DNA from: Streptomyces gilvus
GTDB taxonomy: Bacteria; Actinomycetota; Actinomycetes; Streptomycetales; Streptomycetaceae
DNA length: 64,000 nucleotides
Assembly: GCF_022513565.1 (NCBI RefSeq)
Contig: NZ_JAKWBE010000009.1
Span: forward strand, 1 to 64,000
Reading direction: 5' to 3'
In this document: positions 47,405-55,799 of the stretch, one piece after another
How positions within the stretch are numbered: the stretch's first letter is position 1
Layout: every line of letters begins with the position of its first letter
The notes under the pieces: model-generated
Told to the model about the DNA's origin: nothing
The model's input: only the letters and a program-made list of their open reading frames with translations
The model's database searches: none
Made by a program: the position numbers and the translations under genes

Positions 47405-48070
47405 TTGAGGTCCGCGAAGTCCACGAAGGACCGTCCCGGGCGGCGCCTGATCCAGCTCTACGCCGGACTCGTCCTGTACGGCGTGAGTTCCGCGCTGCTC
47501 GTCGAGGCGGGCCTGGGCCTGGAACCCTGGGGCGTGCTGCACCAGGGGCTGGCCCGGCGCACCGGGCTGACGATCGGCGTCGTGTCGATCATCGTCGGCG
47601 CGGCGGTGCTGCTCCTGTGGATCCCCCTGCGTCAGCGTCCGGGCCTCGGCACGGTCTCCAACGTCTTCGTCGTCGGCCTCGCCATGGACGGCACCCTCGA
47701 CCTCGTGCCCGACGTGCGCTCGCTGCTCGTGCGGATCCCGCTCCTCGGGGCCGGCGTCCTGCTCAACGGTGTCGCCACCGGTCTCTACATCTCCGCCCGC
47801 TTCGGGCCGGGTCCGCGGGACGGTCTGATGACGGGCCTGCACCGCCGTACCGGACGGTCGATCCGGCTGATGCGGACGGGGATCGAGGTGGCGGTCGTGG
47901 CCACCGGATTCGCCCTGGGCGGCACGGTCGGAGTCGGGACGGTCCTGTACGCGCTCTCCATCGGCCCGCTCGCCCAGCTCTTCCTGCGGGTGTTCGACGT
48001 CCCCGCGGCATCCGGCGGCAGCACGGTCGTTGCCGAAGGGCAACCGGAGGGAGCGATACTGCGACGGTGA
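47405..48070 (+). CDS. yczE: YczE-family membrane protein
   Basis: This 221-residue integral membrane protein is of the YczE/YitT type, with about five hydrophobic helices (LYAGLVLYGVSSALLVEAGL, VVSIIVGAAVLLLWIPL and others) and the family's conserved GLGLEPWGVLHQGLARRTGL and GPRDGLMTGL. It starts at TTG 47405 after a GGGGGTA site. It is divergent from the MocR gene, and its stop overlaps the next gene's GTG (GTGA). It is probably controlled by the MocR regulator in response to vitamin B6 status; the transported substrate is unknown. Confidence 0.88.
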   Translation: MRSAKSTKDRPGRRLIQLYAGLVLYGVSSALLVEAGLGLEPWGVLHQGLARRTGLTIGVVSIIVGAAVLLLWIPLRQRPGLGTVSNVFVVGLAMDGTLDLVPDVRSLLVRIPLLGAGVLLNGVATGLYISARFGPGPRDGLMTGLHRRTGRSIRLMRTGIEVAVVATGFALGGTVGVGTVLYALSIGPLAQLFLRVFDVPAASGGSTVVAEGQPEGAILRR

Positions 48071-48843
48071 CCTCCCGGATACGCCACCCCTATCTCGACC
48101 ATCCCGGCCCGATCGCCTTCGCTCACCGGGGCGGGGCCGCGGACGGTCTGGAGAACACCGTGCTGCAGTTCCGGCGGGCGGTGCAGACGGGCTACCGGTA
48201 CATCGAGACCGATGTGCACACCACGGCGGACGGCAGGCTGGTCGCCTTCCACGACGCGACACTCGACCGGGTGACGGACGGAGCCGGGCGCATAGCCGAT
48301 CTGCCGTGGAAGGAAGTGAGCCACGCGCGCGTGGCGGGCAAGGAGCCGGTGCCGCTCTTCGAGGAGCTGCTGGAGACCTTCCCCGAGGTGCGCTGGAACG
48401 TCGACCTCAAGGCCGAGGCCTCGCTCCACCCCTTCCTGGAGCTCGTCGAACGCGCCAACGCCTGGGACCGCGTCTGTGTCGGCTCCTTCTCCGAGGCACG
48501 GGTGATCCGCGCCCAGCGGCTGGCCGGGCCGCGCCTGGCGACCTCGTACGGCACCAGGGGCGTACTCAATCTGCGGCTGCGCTCCTGGGGTGTGCCGGCC
48601 GCGCTGCGCCGCTCCGCGGTGGCGGCCCAGGTGCCCGAGGCGCAGTCCGGCATCCAGGTCGTCGACCACCGCTTCGTCCGCGCCGCCCACGCGCGCGGGC
48701 TGCAGGTGCACGTGTGGACCATCAACGAGGCCGACCGGATGCACCGGCTGCTGGACCTGGGAGTCGATGGCATCATGACCGATCACATCGACACGTTGCG
48801 CAAGGTCATGGAGGACCGCGGCGTCTGGGTGCCCCACACCTGA
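48067..48843 (+). CDS. glpQ: Glycerophosphodiester phosphodiesterase
   Basis: This 258-residue GDPD-family enzyme hydrolyses glycerophosphodiesters to glycerol-3-phosphate and an alcohol. The metal and catalytic residues are in AHRGGAADGLENTV, ETDVHTTADGRLVAFHD and NVDLKAE, with the C-terminal VWTINEADRMHRLLDLGVDG. There is no signal peptide, so it is of the cytoplasmic type. The GTG overlaps the YczE stop (GTGA), so it is co-translated with YczE. The symbol is the usual one for the family. It could supply glycerol-3-phosphate in parallel with glpK, but they are 32 kb apart. Confidence 0.92.
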   Translation: MTSRIRHPYLDHPGPIAFAHRGGAADGLENTVLQFRRAVQTGYRYIETDVHTTADGRLVAFHDATLDRVTDGAGRIADLPWKEVSHARVAGKEPVPLFEELLETFPEVRWNVDLKAEASLHPFLELVERANAWDRVCVGSFSEARVIRAQRLAGPRLATSYGTRGVLNLRLRSWGVPAALRRSAVAAQVPEAQSGIQVVDHRFVRAAHARGLQVHVWTINEADRMHRLLDLGVDGIMTDHIDTLRKVMEDRGVWVPHT

Positions 48844-48901
48844 CCGCCCCGCACCACCGCCCCCTTGGCACGGCACCTTCGGCGGGGAAGCGAGGGCACG
48901 G

Positions 48902-50236
48902 GTGAGCACCGACACCGTGCGGGCGGAAGCCATCGGCCTGCGGCGCGAGCAGCGCGGCTGGTACTTCTACGACTGGGCCTGCTCCGTCTACTCGACGAGC
49001 GTGCTCACCGTGTTCCTGGGCCCCTGTCTGACGTCGGTCGCCAAGGCGGCGGCCGATGCCGACGGATACGTCCATCCGCTCGGGATCCCGGTCCGGGCCG
49101 GGTCGTTCTTCGCGTACTGCGTGTCCGCGTCCGTGATCGTGTCGATCCTGGTGATGCCGCTGGTGGGCGCCGCCGCCGACCGCACGGGACGCAAGAAGCC
49201 GTTGCTCGCCGCCTGCGCCTACGTGGGGGCGGCGGCCACGACCGGCCTGTTCTTCCTGTCCGGGGACCGCTATCTGCTGGGCGGGCTGCTGCTGATCGTC
49301 GCCAACTCCTCCGTCGCCGTCTCGATGGTCGTCTACAACTCCTATCTGCCGCAGATCGCCCCGCCCGAGGACCGCGACCGGGTCTCCTCGCGCGGCTGGG
49401 CCTTCGGCTACGCGGCCGGTTCGTCGATGCTGATCGTCAACCTGGTGCTGTTCACGGCACACGACTCCTTCGGCCTGACCGAGTCGACGGCCGTCCGCAT
49501 CTGCCTGGCCTCCGCGGGCCTGTGGTGGGGCGCGTTCACCCTCGTACCGCTCAGGCGACTGCGCGACCGCCGTACGACCGCCGCGGCACCCGCCGTCCAC
49601 GGCTGGCGGCAGCTCGCGTCCACCGTCCGGGACATGCGCACCAAGCCCCTCACCCTCTCCTTCCTGCTGGCCTACCTCATCTACAACGACGGCATCCAGA
49701 CCGTGATCTCGCAGGCGTCGGTGTACGGCTCCGAGGAGCTCGGGCTGAGCCAGTCCACGCTGATCACGGCGGTGCTGATGGTCCAGGTGCTGGCGGTCGC
49801 GGGGGCGCTCGGGATGGGGCGGCTGGCGCGCACGCACGGGGCCAAGCGCACGATCCTCGGCTCGCTGGTGGCGTGGACGGTGACGCTGGCGGCCGGGTAC
49901 TTCCTGCCGGCCGGGGCGCCGGTGTGGTTCTTCGTCCTGGCGGCCGGCATCGGACTGGTGCTCGGCGGCAGCCAGGCCCTGTCCCGTTCCCTGTTCTCGC
50001 ATCTGGTCCCGCCGGGCAAGGAGGCCGAGTACTTCTCGGCGTACGAGATGAGCGATCGGGGTATGAGCTGGCTCCGTCCGCTTCTGTTCGGGATCACCTA
50101 CCAGCTGACCGGAAGTTATCGGGACGCGATCATCTCGCTCGTGGCCTTCTTCGTCATCGGATTCGCCCTGCTCGCACGGGTTCCGGTGCGGCAGGCGATC
50201 AACGACGCGGGGAATCCCGTTCCCGAGAGGATTTAG
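48902..50236 (+). CDS. MFS transporter of the UMF1 family
   Basis: This 444-residue, 12-helix membrane protein opens with GWYFYDWACSVYSTSVLTVF, a signature of the UMF1/Atg22-like MFS family, and has GAAADRTGRKKPLLAACAY after helix 2. The substrate is not known; relatives export amino acids or act as permeases. GTG 48902 follows a GAGGGCAC stretch. The coding ends 267 bases before rbpA. Confidence 0.85.
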   Translation: MSTDTVRAEAIGLRREQRGWYFYDWACSVYSTSVLTVFLGPCLTSVAKAAADADGYVHPLGIPVRAGSFFAYCVSASVIVSILVMPLVGAAADRTGRKKPLLAACAYVGAAATTGLFFLSGDRYLLGGLLLIVANSSVAVSMVVYNSYLPQIAPPEDRDRVSSRGWAFGYAAGSSMLIVNLVLFTAHDSFGLTESTAVRICLASAGLWWGAFTLVPLRRLRDRRTTAAAPAVHGWRQLASTVRDMRTKPLTLSFLLAYLIYNDGIQTVISQASVYGSEELGLSQSTLITAVLMVQVLAVAGALGMGRLARTHGAKRTILGSLVAWTVTLAAGYFLPAGAPVWFFVLAAGIGLVLGGSQALSRSLFSHLVPPGKEAEYFSAYEMSDRGMSWLRPLLFGITYQLTGSYRDAIISLVAFFVIGFALLARVPVRQAINDAGNPVPERI

Positions 50237-50322
50237 CGTCGGCGGCGAAAGGGCTGTAGTGTACGCGTTTGGCCTGCCAGGCGTACCGTTACTGCGCGTC
50301 AAAGATGACGAAACGCTGGGTG

Positions 50323-50340
50323 ACATCTGCTAGCAGATGT
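50323..50340. repeat. 18-bp perfect palindrome upstream of rbpA
   Basis: ACATCTGCTAGCAGATGT is a perfect inverted repeat, flanked by G-TG...TG-AC. It lies about 90 bases before the sigma-R-type promoter of rbpA and about 85 bases after the MFS stop. It may be an operator for a second rbpA promoter, or part of the MFS terminator, but it has no T-run. Confidence 0.55.
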
Positions 50341-50415
50341 GACAAACCGGGCGACGGTGGGTACAACAAGGGGCGGCTACGACGGCGACGCATGACCCGG
50401 AACGGGACTCGGAAC

Positions 50416-50442
50416 GGGAATCTTTACCGCCGACCGGACGTT
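50416..50442 (+). promoter_or_regulatory. Sigma-R-type promoter of rbpA
   Basis: GGGAAT (50416-50421), an 18-base spacer and GTT (50440-50442) match the known Streptomyces sigma-R consensus GGAAT-N18-GTT. It lies about 60 bases before the rbpA start. rbpA (SCO1421) is a known sigma-R target, induced by thiol stress. No other strong -10/-35 was sought exhaustively. Confidence 0.8.
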
Positions 50443-50503
50443 GACCGGATGACGACGACAGCGACACCTGTCCTGTGGGCGACAAGCCCGGGAGGCACGA
50501 TTC

Positions 50504-50878
50504 ATGAGTGAGCGAGCTCTTCGCGGCACGCGCCTCGTGGTGACCAGCTACGAGACGGACCGCGGCATCGACCTGGCACCGCGCCAGGCCGTGGAGTACG
50601 CATGCGAGAAGGGGCACCGCTTCGAGATGCCCTTCTCGGTCGAGGCGGAGATCCCGCCGGAGTGGGAGTGCAAGGTCTGCGGGGCCCAGGCACTCCTCGT
50701 CGATGGCGACGGCCCGGAAGAGAAGAAGGCCAAGCCCGCGCGTACGCACTGGGACATGCTGATGGAGCGGCGCACCCGCGAGGAACTCGAAGAGGTCCTC
50801 GAGGAGCGTCTGGCCGTTCTGCGTTCGGGGGCGATGAACATCGCCGTCCATCCGCGGGACAGCCGCAAGTCGGCCTAG
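50504..50878 (+). CDS. rbpA: RNA polymerase-binding protein RbpA
   Basis: The 124-residue RbpA has an unstructured N-terminus, the core with CEKGHRF...WECKVCG (a zinc-type Cys/His set), a basic linker with PARTHWDMLMERRTREELEE, and a sigma-interaction domain to the C-terminus. It binds the sigma subunit and promoter DNA, stabilises open complexes and stimulates transcription, especially by HrdB; loss slows growth and raises rifampicin sensitivity. GGGAGG lies about ten bases before the ATG. It has a sigma-R-type promoter (50416-50442). A perfect 28-bp hairpin (50909-50966) follows. Confidence 0.97.
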   Translation: MSERALRGTRLVVTSYETDRGIDLAPRQAVEYACEKGHRFEMPFSVEAEIPPEWECKVCGAQALLVDGDGPEEKKAKPARTHWDMLMERRTREELEEVLEERLAVLRSGAMNIAVHPRDSRKSA

Positions 50879-50908
50879 TCCCTCCCAGGGCCGGGCGCAC
50901 GACAACGA

Positions 50909-50966
50909 AACACACGACTGCGGGCGCCCCACGTGAGTTCACGTGGGGCGCCCGCAGTCGTGTGTT
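50909..50966. terminator. Strong bidirectional hairpin between rbpA and fxsA
   Basis: Arms 50909-50936 and 50939-50966 are perfect complements (28 bp) around a two-base centre. It is GC-rich with no T-run and lies between converging genes; the right arm ends 10 bases before the fxsA stop. It is one of the longest perfect palindromes I can see in the window. Confidence 0.85.
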
Positions 50967-50976
50967 CACGGCGCGC

Positions 50977-51537
50977 TCAGCGCGTCAGCGGCGGGCGCGG
51001 TCCCTGCGGAGCGTCACCGCGCGGCTCGTCGTCCCGGACGACCTCGCCCTGGACGACCTTGCCGTCGGGGCGGTGGATGCGGACCTGCTGGAATGCGTCG
51101 CCGAAGCTGCCCGGGGCGGCCTCGCGCAGCTTGCGGTCGAAGGTGCGCTCCGCGCTGCGGCTGAGGGCCTTCTGGACCGGCGGGACGAGCAGAAGCAGGC
51201 CCACCGCGTCCGAGATCAGACCGGGGATCATGAGCAGCAGGCCGCCCAGCATCAGCAGGCCGTTGCCACCGCCGCGCTGTGGGGTTCCGCCGCGCTGCAG
51301 CGCCTCGTTGAGGTTCTGGAAGGCACGCCGGCCCGCCTTCTTGATCACCGCGCCGCCGAGCACGAACCCGGCGAGCAGCAGCAGGAACACCACGAACCCG
51401 CTCGACGCCCCGGCGACCACGGTCAGCAGCCAGATCTCCAGCACCAGCCAGACCGCGACGCCGAGCGGCAGGAAGGTACGCAGCCGGGAGCGCCGGGGCC
51501 GGGCGGGATACGTGGGGGTCGGAGCACCAGTCGTCAT
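50977..51537 (-). CDS. fxsA: FxsA-family membrane protein
   Basis: This 186-residue FxsA protein has two or three hydrophobic helices (LPLGVAVWLVLEIWLLTVV, GFVVFLLLLAGFVLGG and LLMLGGLLLMIPGLISD) with the family's conserved centre. FxsA was first named for suppressing phage exclusion in E. coli; its function here is not known. It has a soluble charged C-terminal tail (PDGKVVQGEVVRDDE). It ends in the bidirectional hairpin shared with rbpA and lies beside ppm1 on the same strand. Confidence 0.9.
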   Translation of the reverse strand: MTTGAPTPTYPARPRRSRLRTFLPLGVAVWLVLEIWLLTVVAGASSGFVVFLLLLAGFVLGGAVIKKAGRRAFQNLNEALQRGGTPQRGGGNGLLMLGGLLLMIPGLISDAVGLLLLVPPVQKALSRSAERTFDRKLREAAPGSFGDAFQQVRIHRPDGKVVQGEVVRDDEPRGDAPQGPRPPLTR

Positions 51538-51617
51538 GCGTCCAGTGTGCCTGGCCCCGGCTCAGAGCGGGATAAACGAACGATCAGGCAGGCCCGCCAG
51601 CCGTACGCCCGTGGCGA

Positions 51618-52412
51618 TCAGGCCTTCTTCTCGCGGCCCAGGACCCTGGCGACCCGCTCGGAGGCGCCCCACGCGGTGACCCGCCACAGGGCCTCGACGA
51701 GGATGTCGCGGCTCATCTTGGAGTCGCCCAGCTCGCGCTCGACGAAGGTGATGGGGACCTCGACGACGTGGTAGCCGGCCTTGACCGCGCGCCGGGCGAG
51801 GTCAACCTGGAAGCAGTAGCCCTGCGAGGCGACCTGGTCGAGGCCGAGACCCTCCAGGGTCTCGCGGCGGAAGGCGCGGTAGCCGCCGGTGATGTCACGC
51901 AGCGGCAGGTCGAGGGCCAGGCGGGAGTAGAGGCTGCCACCGCGGGAGATGAACTCGCGGGACTTGGGCCAGTTCACCACGCGGCCGCCGGGGACCCAGC
52001 GGGAACCGAGGACCAGGTCGGCGCTCTTGAGGGCGATGAGCAGCCGGGGCAGTTCCTCGGGCTGGTGGGAGCCGTCCGCGTCCATCTCGACGATGACGCC
52101 GTAGTCGTGGTCCAGGCCCCAGCGGAAGCCCGCGAGGTAGGCGGCGCCCAGGCCCTCCTTGCCCTTGCGGTGCATGACGTGGACGTGATCGTCCTCGGCG
52201 GCCAGCTCGTCGGCGAGCTTGCCGGTGCCGTCAGGGCTGTTGTCGTCGGCCACGAGGACGTGCGCCTCGGGAACGGACTTGCGGACCCTGCCGACGATCT
52301 TCTTGATGTTCTCCGCCTCGTTGTAGGTCGGGATGATCACCAAGGCCGTGCCGAGCGGGCCGAACTGCCTCTTGCCGGCCTGTGCCGCGAGGGTTCCGTC
52401 GCCGTCGTTCAC
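51618..52412 (-). CDS. ppm1: Polyprenol monophosphomannose synthase
   Basis: This 264-residue GT2 enzyme transfers mannose from GDP-mannose to polyprenyl phosphate. Motifs include VIIPTYNEAENI near the start, ADDNSPDGTG, the DAD metal site (EMDADGSHQPEE), DLVLGSRWVPGG and a GYRAFRRETLEG C-terminal region, as in Ppm1/DPM1. It has no N-acyltransferase fusion and no membrane domain, so Lnt activity must be elsewhere. Streptomyces Ppm1 supplies polyprenyl-phosphate-mannose for protein O-mannosylation by Pmt, needed by phage phiC31. The GTG at 52412 is preceded by AAGGGG. It lies 80 bases upstream of fxsA on the same strand. Confidence 0.93.
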   Translation of the reverse strand: MNDGDGTLAAQAGKRQFGPLGTALVIIPTYNEAENIKKIVGRVRKSVPEAHVLVADDNSPDGTGKLADELAAEDDHVHVMHRKGKEGLGAAYLAGFRWGLDHDYGVIVEMDADGSHQPEELPRLLIALKSADLVLGSRWVPGGRVVNWPKSREFISRGGSLYSRLALDLPLRDITGGYRAFRRETLEGLGLDQVASQGYCFQVDLARRAVKAGYHVVEVPITFVERELGDSKMSRDILVEALWRVTAWGASERVARVLGREKKA

Positions 52413-52982
52413 TGCTGCCCCTTCGTGTCCGTACGCAGGACGTCCACCATAGTGGCCGCGGCCTGCGCAGACGTGACAGGACGTTCGTATGGTGGTGTCG
52501 ATTCCACAAGAGTGGGGTAAGAGTGCCCTTTCAGGCCTTTTGCCCCCGTGGCGTCCTCGCATGCCTGGCAGGGACATGCTGCGGATGGGGGCCCGGCGCC
52601 CTTCGGGCCGACCTGGGACCCGCTGGCTGCGGGTCGACCGAAAGCCGTTGTCTACTGAACGACCGGGCCCCACCCGGGTCACACCTCCCCGACCGGCCCG
52701 AACGTTCCCTCGCCGCGTCGCGGGCGCTGAGCCTGGCTCCCAGTGGCGGTGCCCCGGTGCGGCACACCGTCCCTGACCCAGCGGCGCCGCGGGCGAGTGC
52801 GCGGAAGTTCCCCGGTAGGGCGTCCGGTGGTGGACTCGGCCGAACCTATCGGCCCCGTGCGGCCGCCTGTCAACAGCCGTTTGACCTGCGGCTATTCGAT
52901 CAACGACCTGGTCAGCGGGGCGCAGGCGCAGGTCGCGCGACGAGGCCCGGGGCCCCGTTCGGACCTGCGCCACCCCGGGAGA
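52413..52982. other. 570-base stretch without a recognised gene
   Basis: An open plus-strand frame exists here, from a GTG near 52522, but its text is Pro/Arg/Ala-rich with no domain and no clean start, so I leave it uncalled. The ppm1 promoter must lie at the left side. The right end is just after the stop of the amidohydrolase gene. A small RNA or a diverged gene cannot be excluded. Confidence 0.4.
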
Positions 52983-54584
52983 TCACTCGCCCGGCCGTAC
53001 GAACACCGTCCGCCCCCCGACCACCGTCCGCAGACAGACGGGCAGGTCACGGCCCGGGGTGAGGTCGGGCAGGCCCGGGGTGCCGGAGCGGGGATCGGTG
53101 GACCAGCGGGCGACCCGGTCGTCGGGGGCCTGCACGACCAGTTCGTCGGTACGCCAAACGGCGTAGTCGGCCGGCGCGCCCGGGACGAGCACGCCCGCGT
53201 CGTCACGGCCGATGGCGCGCCAGCCGCCGCGTGTGTGGGCGGTGAAGGCGGCGCGCACGGAGACACGGTGCTCCGGCGTGCGGTGGAAGGCGGCCGCGCG
53301 GACCGTGCCCCAGGGATCGAGCGGGGTGACCGGGCTGTCGGAGCCGAAGGCGAGGGGTACCCCGGCCCGCAGCAGGGCGGCGAAGGGATTGAGTGTGCGG
53401 GCCCGCTCCGTGCCCAGCCGCTGGGCGTACAGGCCGTCCTCGCCGCCCCACAGGGCGTCGAAGGCGGGCTGCACCGAGGCGGTCAGGCCGAGTTCGGCGA
53501 AGGCGGAGATCGTCTCCGGCGTCAGCATCTCGGCGTGCTCGACGCGGTGGCGGGCGGCGCGGATCCGGGCGAGGCCCAGCTTCTCGGCGGCGGCCCGGAC
53601 CCCGTCGACCACGGCGGTCACGGCCGCGTCGCCGATCGCGTGGAAGCCCCCCTGGAGGCCGGCCTCGGTGCAGGCGACGACATGGGCGGCGACGGCGGCC
53701 GCGTCGAGGTAGGCGGCGCCCGTGTGGTCGGCGTCGGTGTACGGCCGGTGCAGACAGGCGGTGTGGGAGCCGAGGGCACCGTCGACGAAGAGGTCTCCGG
53801 CCGCGCCGGCCGCTCCCAGCTCGCGGGCCTTCTCCACGTCCTGTTCGGCCCAGTAGCCGACCACCCGGGGTGCCGGCTCCTCGGCGGCGAGCCGCAGCAG
53901 ACCGGTGAAGTCGCCCTCGGAGGAGATCTCGGGCCCACCGCACTCGTGGACCGAGCCGATGCCGAGGGAGGCCGCGCGGGCGAGGGCCGCGCGCTGCGCC
54001 TCGGCGCGCTGCCGCGGCGTCACGGCTGCGAACGCGGCCGCGCGGACGGCGTGGTGGGCATCGGCGGTGAGCGGTCCGTCGGGGGCGCCGAGCCCCTGGA
54101 CCAGGTCCAGCAGGGCCGTGGCCACCACCGCCGAGTGGACGTCGATCCGGCTCAGATACAGAGGACGCCCCCCGGTGGCCTCGTCCAGCTCCGCGCGCGT
54201 CGGCGGCCGTCCGCCTGGCCACCGTGAGGCGTCCCAGCCGTGCCCGAGCAGGACCCGGTCCTCGGGCCGACCTGCGGCGAACTCGCGTACGAGAGCGAGG
54301 GCCGCCTCCAGGGTGGGCGCACCGGACAGATCCAGGCCGGTGAGCGCGAGCCCGGTGGAGGTGGTGTGCACATGGGCGTCGGTGAAGGCGGGGGTGACGA
54401 GGGCGCCGTCGAGATCGACCACGTCGTCGACCCCGTCCGCGAAGGCGTCGGCGGCCCCTTCGGATCCGACCCAGGCGACCTGTCCGGCCTCCACGACCAT
54501 CGCGGTCGCGAAGGGGTCGGCGGGGCTGTGGACCTCGCCGCGGCGGAGGAGGACGGTGCTGGGCTCGGGGCTGCGCTCGCTCAT
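52983..54584 (-). CDS. YtcJ-like metal-dependent amidohydrolase
   Basis: The 533-residue amidohydrolase-superfamily protein has an N-terminal beta-sandwich, then the metal-binding HVH motif in TPAFTDAHVHTTSTG (about residue 70), a GFHAIGDAAV loop with a metal/active-site His, HRVEHAEMLTP, and FGSDSPVTPLDPW with the catalytic Asp. The YtcJ/exoenzyme-regulatory AepA subfamily acts on amide or hydantoin-like substrates, but the natural one here is not known. The ATG at 54584 has GGGAGAC eight bases upstream. The gene lies downstream of the Lrp gene on the same strand. Confidence 0.9.
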   Translation of the reverse strand: MSERSPEPSTVLLRRGEVHSPADPFATAMVVEAGQVAWVGSEGAADAFADGVDDVVDLDGALVTPAFTDAHVHTTSTGLALTGLDLSGAPTLEAALALVREFAAGRPEDRVLLGHGWDASRWPGGRPPTRAELDEATGGRPLYLSRIDVHSAVVATALLDLVQGLGAPDGPLTADAHHAVRAAAFAAVTPRQRAEAQRAALARAASLGIGSVHECGGPEISSEGDFTGLLRLAAEEPAPRVVGYWAEQDVEKARELGAAGAAGDLFVDGALGSHTACLHRPYTDADHTGAAYLDAAAVAAHVVACTEAGLQGGFHAIGDAAVTAVVDGVRAAAEKLGLARIRAARHRVEHAEMLTPETISAFAELGLTASVQPAFDALWGGEDGLYAQRLGTERARTLNPFAALLRAGVPLAFGSDSPVTPLDPWGTVRAAAFHRTPEHRVSVRAAFTAHTRGGWRAIGRDDAGVLVPGAPADYAVWRTDELVVQAPDDRVARWSTDPRSGTPGLPDLTPGRDLPVCLRTVVGGRTVFVRPGE

Positions 54585-54642
54585 GGGGACAGTCTCCCGT
54601 GCCCCCGCGCGCACGCCGCACACGGGGGCGGCGCCCGCGCGG

Positions 54643-55083
54643 TCAGATCCTCGGCGGACGGGCCTCGTAGGGCGTGGAGAGAACCACCGTCGTCCGTGTG
54701 GAGACCCCGGCCAGCGTGCGCAGCCGGGCCAGCAGCTCCTCCAGCTCGTGGGGGGTGGCCACCCGGACCTTGAGGATGTAGTTCTCGTCGCCCGCGACGC
54801 TGTGGCACGCCTCGATCTCGGGAACGCCGGCGAGGCGTTCCGCGATGTCGTCCGGCGCGCTGGGGTCGAAGGGTTTCACCGAGATGAACGCGGTCATGGG
54901 CAGCCCGACGGCCTCGGGGTCGACCACCGCGGCATAGCCGCGGATGACGCCACGCTGTTCCAGCCGCCGCACCCGCTGGTGCACGGCCGACGTGGACAGG
55001 CCCGTGGCCTTGCCCAGGTCTGTGTAGCTCATCCGCCCGTCCTTGACGAGCAGCTGCACGATCTGACGGTCCAGCTCCTCCAT
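54643..55083 (-). CDS. Lrp/AsnC-family regulator
   Basis: The 146-residue protein has an N-terminal winged helix (DRQIVQLLVKDGRMSYTDLG to VRRLEQRGVIRG) and a RAM/ACT-like C-terminal domain starting AFISVKPFDPSAPDD. Family members respond to amino acids and often control nearby amino-acid metabolism genes. Its target may be the adjacent amidohydrolase or the divergent gene. The divergent intergenic region contains a perfect Crp-type site. Length and domain order are typical. Confidence 0.9.
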   Translation of the reverse strand: MEELDRQIVQLLVKDGRMSYTDLGKATGLSTSAVHQRVRRLEQRGVIRGYAAVVDPEAVGLPMTAFISVKPFDPSAPDDIAERLAGVPEIEACHSVAGDENYILKVRVATPHELEELLARLRTLAGVSTRTTVVLSTPYEARPPRI

Positions 55084-55221
55084 GCGGCAGAACCTACAGT
55101 GCGGGTGATCTCCTCGGATACCTGAGCAGCCCAGGTCATACCCGGTTTGTGATGTGGGCGAGAGCGGTCTGTGAGCCGTTCGGGCGACAGACGGTCCGCC
55201 AGGGGCACCTGCGAGCGGCAT

Positions 55222-55235
55222 GTGACGAACGCCAC
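55222..55235. promoter_or_regulatory. Crp-type operator between the Lrp gene and the zinc-ribbon-like gene
   Basis: GTGACGAACGCCAC fits the published Streptomyces Crp consensus GTG-N6-GNCAC at every fixed base. It is flanked by T and A, giving TGTGACGAACGCCACA. It lies 117-130 bp before the divergent gene at 55352 and about 140 bp from the lrp start. Crp affects germination and secondary metabolism in Streptomyces. Binding here is predicted from sequence only. Confidence 0.6.
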
Positions 55236-55351
55236 ATACGCCGAGACATCTCCGTGATGTTCTCGTGATTACCTCCGAGAGCGGACGGGAAGTGCTTGCT
55301 GTGGTCGAGGCCGCAGCGCCTTCACGGCCCCAGCCCAAGGGGGAGTTATCC

Positions 55352-55789
55352 ATGCAGAGTCTCAAGCGCCCTGGTCGCACCGCGTCCAAGCGGCTCCAGC
55401 CGGTCGTCGAGCCCGAGCCGGAGGGCGTCGAACCCGACGCCTACGACGACGAGGAACTCGACGCGTACGACACCTTCGAGATGTACCGGGTGGTCTGCCC
55501 GGACTGCGCGCAGCCCATCGCCCTGCTGGCCGACGAGGAGGTCCTGCCGGAGCACGCGCTGTGCGCCTCGCCGTGGAACCCGTTCGGCCTGACGGTCTGT
55601 GCCGGCACGGGCCGCAGGGCCGCCGAGGCCCGCTCCGCGGACGACTCCGCCGAGGCCCAGGAGCAGGACACCGCCCTGCTGTTGACGCTCCCTCAGGGGC
55701 TCGACTGGCGGACGCAGCCGTTCTCGCACGTCGGCGGCCCGGGCTCGCGCCCGATGCGCGTGCCGGTGATGCGCCGTCAGGCCGCCTGA
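55352..55789 (+). CDS. Conserved acidic protein with a small CxxC motif, unknown
   Basis: The 145-residue protein has an acidic N-terminal segment (AYDDEELDAYDTFEMYRVV), then CPDC, followed by HALC. This suggests a small metal-binding fold. GGGGGAG lies six bases before the ATG, so the start is well supported. No enzyme motif, signal or membrane region is seen. It is divergent from the lrp gene. Homologues are, as far as I recall, limited to actinomycetes and uncharacterised. Confidence 0.75.
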   Translation: MQSLKRPGRTASKRLQPVVEPEPEGVEPDAYDDEELDAYDTFEMYRVVCPDCAQPIALLADEEVLPEHALCASPWNPFGLTVCAGTGRRAAEARSADDSAEAQEQDTALLLTLPQGLDWRTQPFSHVGGPGSRPMRVPVMRRQAA

Positions 55790-55799
55790 ACCGCCTCGC

